Origin: Silene latifolia
Taxonomy: Eukaryota > Streptophyta > Magnoliopsida > Caryophyllales > Caryophyllaceae
Length of the DNA: 64,000 bases
Direction: 5' to 3'
Assembly (NCBI RefSeq): GCF_048544455.1
Contig: NC_133536.1
Location: 196,109,325 to 196,173,324, forward strand
Shown: piece by piece, positions 58,226 through 64,000 of the stretch
Numbering within the stretch: the stretch's first letter is position 1
Layout of the letters: the number at the start of each line of letters is the position of its first letter
Notes under the pieces: generated by a model
Told to the model about the DNA's origin: nothing
The model's input: only the letters and a program-made list of their open reading frames with translations
The model's database searches: none
Made by a program: the position numbers and the translations under genes

Positions 58226-58573
58226 TCCAATTTTTTGTAAATAAAACATTACTTAGTCTAGGATAATAAAGAAGTTTCTATCTAACGTTTAACCTATTTA
58301 TCCTTTAATCAAGTGGTTATAGAAAGTTCAACAATTACAAACTAGGTTCGAGTGCTTACATAGAAAGTTGATTTTCGAGTGAATATTAGAACTGACATTA
58401 GTCTTAACTATTCATATTCGTTAGTGAATTAGAAATGTATTAGGATGAATAACTTATTCAATTTAAAGTTGGAGTTCACATCGAGCCTCTTTGTTCACGT
58501 GAGTTGACATTTGTATTGGTTATTTTATGACTTGATGTTTAACGGTGGTTTAAGATACAAAATATTACAAGTG
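58226..58573. other. Stretch that may belong to a Helitron
   Basis: No gene was seen. It directly precedes a Helitron 3' terminus and may be part of that element, whose 5' end was not located. Confidence 0.4.
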
Positions 58574-58603
58574 GCCCGTGCATCGCACGGGCATTAAATC
58601 TAG
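58574..58603 (+). other. Helitron 3' terminus, plus strand
   Basis: A perfect 8-bp stem hairpin GCCCGTGC-ATC-GCACGGGC (58574-58592) is followed by ATTAAAT and CTAG, then host T. The matching TC end upstream was not identified. Confidence 0.75.
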
Positions 58604-58616
58604 TATATAACTAAAG

Positions 58617-58952
58617 GAGGCTTTTTTTTTCTAATTATACTATTAGCATTAGTATTAGGAGATTATTAATTATTTAAAAATTTTCTATTATAATTAGGAA
58701 TATAATTTTCCTACTAGAAATGAGAATTAATTAATTATTTTACAATTTTCCTATTAGAAATAGGAAATAAATTAACAATTTATTAAGGCTTTTTTTTCCT
58801 AATTATACTATTAGAATTAGGAGATAATAATTATTTAAAAAATTCCTATTATAATTAGGAATATAATTTTCCTATTAGAAATGAGAATTAATTAATTATT
58901 TTACAATTTTATTATTAGAAACGGGAAATAAATTAATTATCTACAATTTATT
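58617..58952. repeat. Two-unit AT-rich tandem duplication (about 169 bp)
   Basis: Units begin AGGCTTTTTTTT at 58617 and 58786 and share ATACTATTAG, TATAATTAGGAATATAATTT and GAGAATTAATTAATTATTTT. Confidence 0.85.
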
Positions 58953-59511
58953 AATATTAAAAAATTATTCTTTAGTATTTGTTCACTTTTTATTAAATTA
59001 GAAGGAAAAAAACATTTGATATATTTATAATATCCAATTTTATAACAACTTTCGATTAAAAAAATGAGGTATTATGAGGCTAAAAGGCCGTAGGCCGAAA
59101 TGGGTTGTGACAAATGTGCATGCATAATACGTACTACATGGAATTTACTCATGTAAAGAGTAAAATGAACGCTGAAATATGCCCCTGCGTCTTTTGTTAT
59201 TGCTAATGTCATATTTAATTATACATAATACGAAATTTATTTTTCAAATGTCATATGTATTTCTCCTACTAATTTTAAAGTTATTTCTCTCACAATATAC
59301 TTCAACTTCTATTGATAATTTATTATATATTATTTATATTCATTTGTCATTATATAAAAGTATATTAATCAAAATTTAAATAAGATATTCACAAATTATT
59401 GATAAGTACAAAGTTTGATATCTATTTTTCAAGGAGTATTAAAAGATAAAGAAATTTGCTGCTAATTTGCGAATCGAAATATCATATTATAACAAATGAG
59501 TAAATGTTTTG
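58953..59511. other. AT-rich intergenic stretch
   Basis: No gene or element end was recognised. Confidence 0.55.
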
Positions 59512-60411
59512 AAATTTTTCCCATGGTACCCTTGTGGTTTATCACTTTGTCCATGGTACCCCTCTTTTTAAGAATGTGTTTATGGTATCCTTGAGGTTCA
59601 TTGTTTGTGCCAATGATACCCTTGTTGGTTTATGGGCGTTAAATTAAGACTAACGGAGTTAGATTAAGGCCAATAACTTTTTTTGGCGGGAAAATTTGTT
59701 TTTTAACAACTTTATTAAAAAATGGAGTTTGCACCAAATGCACCCGAGATTTGCAATATACCATTTTCTCATCCAACAGCTACTCATCATCTTTTTTTCA
59801 CTATAATAATACACATTCAACACCTCCATTGAACAACTCCATTCAAAGTTCATGTCACTAAAACCCTAATTAAAACAGTAAAAATCAATGCATGTTTAAG
59901 GAAAATTACAATCATCAAGCCACTATTAAGCATATAGAATATCATGTTAATTTTGGTTTGATGAAAAAATTGATAATCTATTTCGGAAAAAAATCGTACT
60001 TTTTTTATGAAGATAACCTTTGATGAATAATCAACAATAAGGAAGAGATTAATTTGCTTACAATCAAAAGATGAAGATAAATTGAGGAGAAATTTTGTTG
60101 GATATAAATGAATTAAGGAGAAACTTTGTTGAAGGTGAAAAAAAATAGAGTACACGGGAAGCTTTATGGTTCTTTAGGGTTTTTGGTCTAATGTGTTTGT
60201 GATAAGGAAGGATAAAGGGGATTAATTAGAAGTATAAGAGTCATTAGGAATAGGTTTTCCTGCCCAATTGTAGATTACTAACGGAAATAGTAATGGCAGT
60301 GGCACACTAGGCACAAATAATAAAACTCAGGGGTACCGTAGATACATTCTTAAAAAAAGGGGTACCATGGACAAATTGACAAACCACAAGGGTACCATGG
60401 GAAAAAACTGA
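59512..60411. mobile_element. Long-TIR element (MULE-like), about 0.9 kb
   Basis: The ends are inverted over roughly 105 bases: TTTCCCATGGTACCCTTGTG, then TTTGTCCATGGTACCCCT and TTTTTAAGAATGT, on both arms. Similarity between the arms is high. Flanking duplications are unclear and the interior has no convincing frame. Confidence 0.75.
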
Positions 60412-61169
60412 AGTAAAAATGGTACCACGAGTACTAAAATAGATTTGAATGAGGCTTGAAGGTAAATTAGTAGATACACTTATTATAAAAATATGTATAA
60501 GGTTAAGATTCAATTCAAGCAACTATCAACATTAAAACAAATTCATGAAAAACACATAAAAGGGTAATAGTAGTCTTTCCTTAACATAGTGAAGACCGTC
60601 TCTCTCAAGCTTTTCTTCTGACAAATTTACATGCATAAAAAACGGTACTATTCAATTATATGGAGCAAACAAATTATTGTTGATGCTATATATATTTTTT
60701 TTTTGTGTAAGTTGAACACATCATCACTATAATTTAGGGAGAGATACGAATTGCGGAAGGGTGAGACATATTCGTCATGCATAATACGATGCTTTAACCA
60801 CCTTAAGGCAAAAATATAAAAATAAATGAAAAAATTTAAACCTAAAAGGGGGTCACGTACTTGCCAACTCTTCTATAGTTCTCTACCGCATTAATATTCT
60901 CATGAAATTTATGACATTTATTTCATATTAATAAAAAAAAATGATTACACTGCTTCGTACAATTTGTGATTTATAACTTTTAGCTAACTTATTTGAACTT
61001 GCTTAAATTTATATATTTTAAGTGAAGAATATTAATTATAAATATGATAATGATAAAGTTTGATCTTTAATTTCCTCAAAGATAAAAAAAAACTCAATTT
61101 TTATTTTCTTACAATATACTAATTAAAGGTCATAACGTAAAACAGGAAATTACACCATCTACTATTTCA
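60412..61169. other. AT-rich intergenic stretch
   Basis: No gene or element end was recognised. Confidence 0.55.
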
Positions 61170-61892
61170 ATATGTGTGGACAGCGGGGCCCACGGGGGCG
61201 CTTGGGAGGAAGAGAACAAGCGTTTGCATTTGTTGGAGTCGCCACCAATTTTTATGGGAAATTGGAACCGTTCGAATACCTCGTGTCATGTCAAGACACA
61301 AAGTAGTGACATGAACACTAAGCAATCGTTACCCTTAGCATTCTATGTCTAGAATGACTCTCGTGGATGCCAATGAACACGGGTGTTCACATAGATCTGG
61401 AGTAAGGGGTGAGGGTACGTATTAGGAAGCTCTTTTTATCGAACACCTAATCCCGCCCGCCTCGATAGCGGCCTCTACTAATGATTAGGGACATCATCTA
61501 TACTCGATATATCGTCGATTATATGCATGCAATGCAACATCCAAGTTTTAATCCTAGCATGTGAAGATTAGACTAAATCGGTGAACAATTAATTTAGCAT
61601 ACAATTAATGTCGAAGTTGGATTTAAGGTTCAATTACATGTGAAAACATACAAATGATGCAAAGAAATATGATAAATACAATAAATGAAATTACAATAAA
61701 GAAAATTACAATAATTACAAAGGATTTGGCGATTTATGTCGAAAATACATTTAAAACGGATAATTTGAGAAAAAGAATGAAAGAAAGAGTTAACGAACAG
61801 ATCAGTAGGCGATAATACGGATAATAGTTAATTATATGTAGGCTAAATAATTACGTCAAGGCAACAACAGAGTTCAGAGGCAGAACTCAACC

Positions 61893-61956
61893 TGGAACAG
61901 GCGCAGCAGGACTGCGCCCTTTGGAAGAGGCGCAGCAGTTGCTGCGTCTGTTCCAA
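61893..61956. repeat. Hairpin cluster 1 in the solo LTR
   Basis: Two units. GGCGCAG-CAGGA-CTGCGCC is a perfect 7-bp stem, and CGCAGC-AGTT-GCTGCG a perfect 6-bp stem, preceded by GGAACA or GGAAGA. Confidence 0.85.
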
Positions 61957-62487
61957 GGGTGAGTTCTGGCTGTGAAGACGGAACTGCAAATCGTTAATGT
62001 TATTTGGTAAATTTAAGGATTGATTAATATATTTACTCGGATGGAAGTGATTAACAGGTTATTTACATATGAATAATGGTCATAAAACAATAAAACATGG
62101 ATGAGACGGATGTAAACGAATTAATTACATGATTTATAAAATTATTTACAAACTAAACAAAGTAATTAGGTTAAACAAGTTATTAAGGACGAATTGATGA
62201 TGGATACGATAAATAACAGATGCAAATATGTCAAGGACGAATTCCAGAGATTCAATATGAATGAATCGAACCTCTAAAACCCGAATTTGATTTTAATGAC
62301 GAAAACCCGCAAATATTGGATTATAAGGGATTTAAGTCGGATTTTAAATGACGAATTAAACGCGTTAATGATGATGATTAATATACATGTGAAATTAACG
62401 TGATATTGTGTCAAAGAATTAAAGGAAACAAACGAAAACAAATAAAATTTGACGAATAACAGAGGACGAAGGAAGAAGAAAGGAAGT

Positions 62488-62566
62488 AGGAACTGCGGCA
62501 GCCTCACGAAGAGGCGCAGCAGATACCGCGCTCCTTCGAAGAGGCGCAGCAGTTCCTGCGTCTTTT
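62488..62566. repeat. Hairpin cluster 2 in the solo LTR
   Basis: Two units of CGAAGAGGCGCAGCAG, about 30 bases apart, followed by CCGCGCTCC and CCTGCGTC. Stems are CGCAG/CTGCG for the second and weaker for the first. Confidence 0.8.
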
Positions 62567-63118
62567 CTCGACAGTTTGTCTTTTGGAAATCCGTAAAAAG
62601 GGGTTTTAAAGCATGATTTTATAAATCGGTTTTAAGAGGTATTCTCGACATAAACCTTACATTAATGATACAAAAAGTAAAAAAACAATAATAAAAGAGG
62701 ATTATACACCCTCAGACTTACATGTTTGACGAAACGAGATGAACTAAGTTATCGATTAGTGATGCTCGACTCGAACTATAATGCAAATATGAAAGTGCCC
62801 TCGTAAGAGAAAAACGATTAGGTTAATTAAGTTGATTGATTGTGGAGTTGGTCAAATTGGTCGGTCATGCAAACGAGGCTGGTACTCAGAAGGATCCGAG
62901 CTTACGTGGTCGAATGTTCAAGCACGTAGACGCCAAAAAGTAAGAACAAAGGTCTAGAATGCAAAGGGAGAAGAGAAGGGCGGACACTCGCGTGAGAAAT
63001 ATGAGGAGCGAAGGCTCCTATTTATACTAATCACGTGAAGGAATAGGGTTTTCGGAGAGACTTTGGAAGTGAATCTCGGAAAGATATGAAAAAGATACGA
63101 GAAATATGCAGAAAATGA

Positions 63119-63192
63119 CCTGGGAAGAGGCGCAGCGATCATCGCTCTCTCTTGGAAGAGGCGCAGACTGCCGCGTCGTCTGTTCCCAAGTG
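63119..63192. repeat. Hairpin cluster 3 in the solo LTR
   Basis: Two units of GGAAGAGGCGCAG. The first continues into AGCGATCATCGCT (inverted repeat), the second into ACTGCCGCGTCGTC. Confidence 0.8.
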
Positions 63193-63608
63193 GTTTCCTT
63201 CTGCGGAAGAAAGATTTCCGTGTTTAAGTTATGGAATAAAGGGATAATTCGGTTTTCCTTAATATTTTGTATGAATATTACGGGAAATTGTTTACCAAAG
63301 AATAAAGATTGTGAAATATTTATAAAATATGGAATAGAAATATCCTAACATTCCGAACATTCGACTCGGAATTTAACGGTTATCGTCGAAATGAAGACGG
63401 TTTTAGGCCCGACTCCAAATGTACTCTAATTATCACAAAGCGACCGTATCGGCGCGTAGATGACAACTAAGAGGTAGACATTAGTGTTTGAGCAATCACT
63501 TGACGATAAACTTACGAACTGTCACAAATCGTTCCGCGTACCAAACATGCGGCCCAATCATCACCGGGTGGTTTGCGGGAGGTGCAGAAATGAGGTATCT
63601 ACAATATG

Positions 63609-64000
63609 CCGATGATCAACACTCAAAATAGCACATTTGTTATTTAAATAGTGTAAAAACTCTCAAAATGCTAAAAAAAATGTTCAATTTGTCATTATCA
63701 AACAAAACCTAAGATTCTGAATTTTTTTTGTCGTGTTCAACTTAATCTTCACGGGATGTAAAAACGATGAAGTTCAGAAAGTAGCGGTTAGTTTTCTGTT
63801 AGTTAGATGGAATTTTCAAGAGAGAGATGAAAGCTTTGCATTTTAGACCGTTTTATGTGTGAACCGGAGGGATTAAGTAGTAGGCTAAAAGTTGTTTCGA
63901 GTGGGAATGAGGTTGATTGCGATGAGTTGGTTGACTAAAGTTTTTCCTTACTAGATCTAGAAAGGGGATAATAATTATGAGATAATAAAATTTGAAGAAA
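63609..64000. other. AT-rich flank to window end
   Basis: No gene or element was recognised in the last 392 bases. Confidence 0.5.

Larger units (their letters stand above)
61175..63603 (-). mobile_element. Solo LTR (2.43 kb) of a Gypsy-like element
   Basis: Bounded by ATATG on both sides (61170-61174, 63604-63608) and by TG...CA ends (TGTGGACAGC; TATCTACA). A TATA box on the minus strand (AGTATAAATAGGAG, near 63010-63024) shows its direction. There is no internal region, primer site or second LTR, so recombination between two LTRs probably removed the rest. It carries three clusters of GAAGAGGCGCAGC hairpins. Confidence 0.82.

Overview
This is nuclear DNA of a flowering plant, probably a core eudicot. 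The evidence is a class II KNOX homeobox gene with introns, dense Stowaway, Tourist, hAT and MULE-type elements, plant LINEs, LTR retrotransposons primed by plant tRNA-Asp, tRNA-Lys and tRNA-Met, and AT-rich intergenic sequence. I could not fix the family. Caryophyllales would fit the repeat style, but that is only an impression. No bacterial-style operon, tRNA, rRNA or CRISPR array was seen.

Layout: (1) 1-10.84 kb, minus strand. A KNAT3/4-type KNOX gene has five recognisable exons (10835-10473, 7928-7808, 7005-6809, 6245-6114, 3850-3710). They read intact from the KNOX1 domain to the homeodomain, but no in-frame ATG precedes exon 1. Its 3' half (exons 3-5) is duplicated in tandem downstream (2616-549), and that second copy is broken by an 8-bp duplication at the exon 4 donor. 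(2) 10.9-17.7 kb: a chain of DNA transposons. It includes a probable Pack-MULE carrying a root-type ferredoxin-NADP reductase fragment, a foldback element, two Stowaway MITEs, a three-level nest of elements and a MULE with a perfect 9-bp target duplication. (3) 17.7-21 kb: a decayed autonomous Helitron on the minus strand. (4) 22-25.6 kb: a truncated tRNA-Lys-primed Gypsy element abutting a TPR-like fragment. (5) 26-29 kb: an XS-domain-like fragment and a mariner transposase pseudogene.

(6) 29-41 kb: a long-TIR element containing a 5'-truncated LINE, an F-box/DUF295 pseudogene, a 3-4 copy promoter-like tandem repeat, a possible but unresolved minus-strand transcription unit (35.7-37.1 kb), a PIF/Harbinger-like element and a Stowaway interrupted by another long-TIR element. 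(7) 41.4-53.1 kb: a full-length LINE with a 17-bp target duplication, inserted into a MITE and itself split by a young 5.9-kb non-autonomous LTR retrotransposon. (8) 54.4-58.6 kb: an inverted-repeat element between two (AT)n tracts carrying a 21-22 bp periodic array, then a TRIM-like LTR element whose 5' LTR holds a complete 312-bp Helitron. (9) 58.6-64 kb: AT-rich tandem duplications, another long-TIR element and a solo LTR with three clusters of GC-rich hairpins.

The only plausible functional protein gene is the KNOX gene. The rest is mostly a record of nested insertions, several dated or bounded by empty sites visible inside the window. All domain calls come from reading translations by eye. 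No database search was run.
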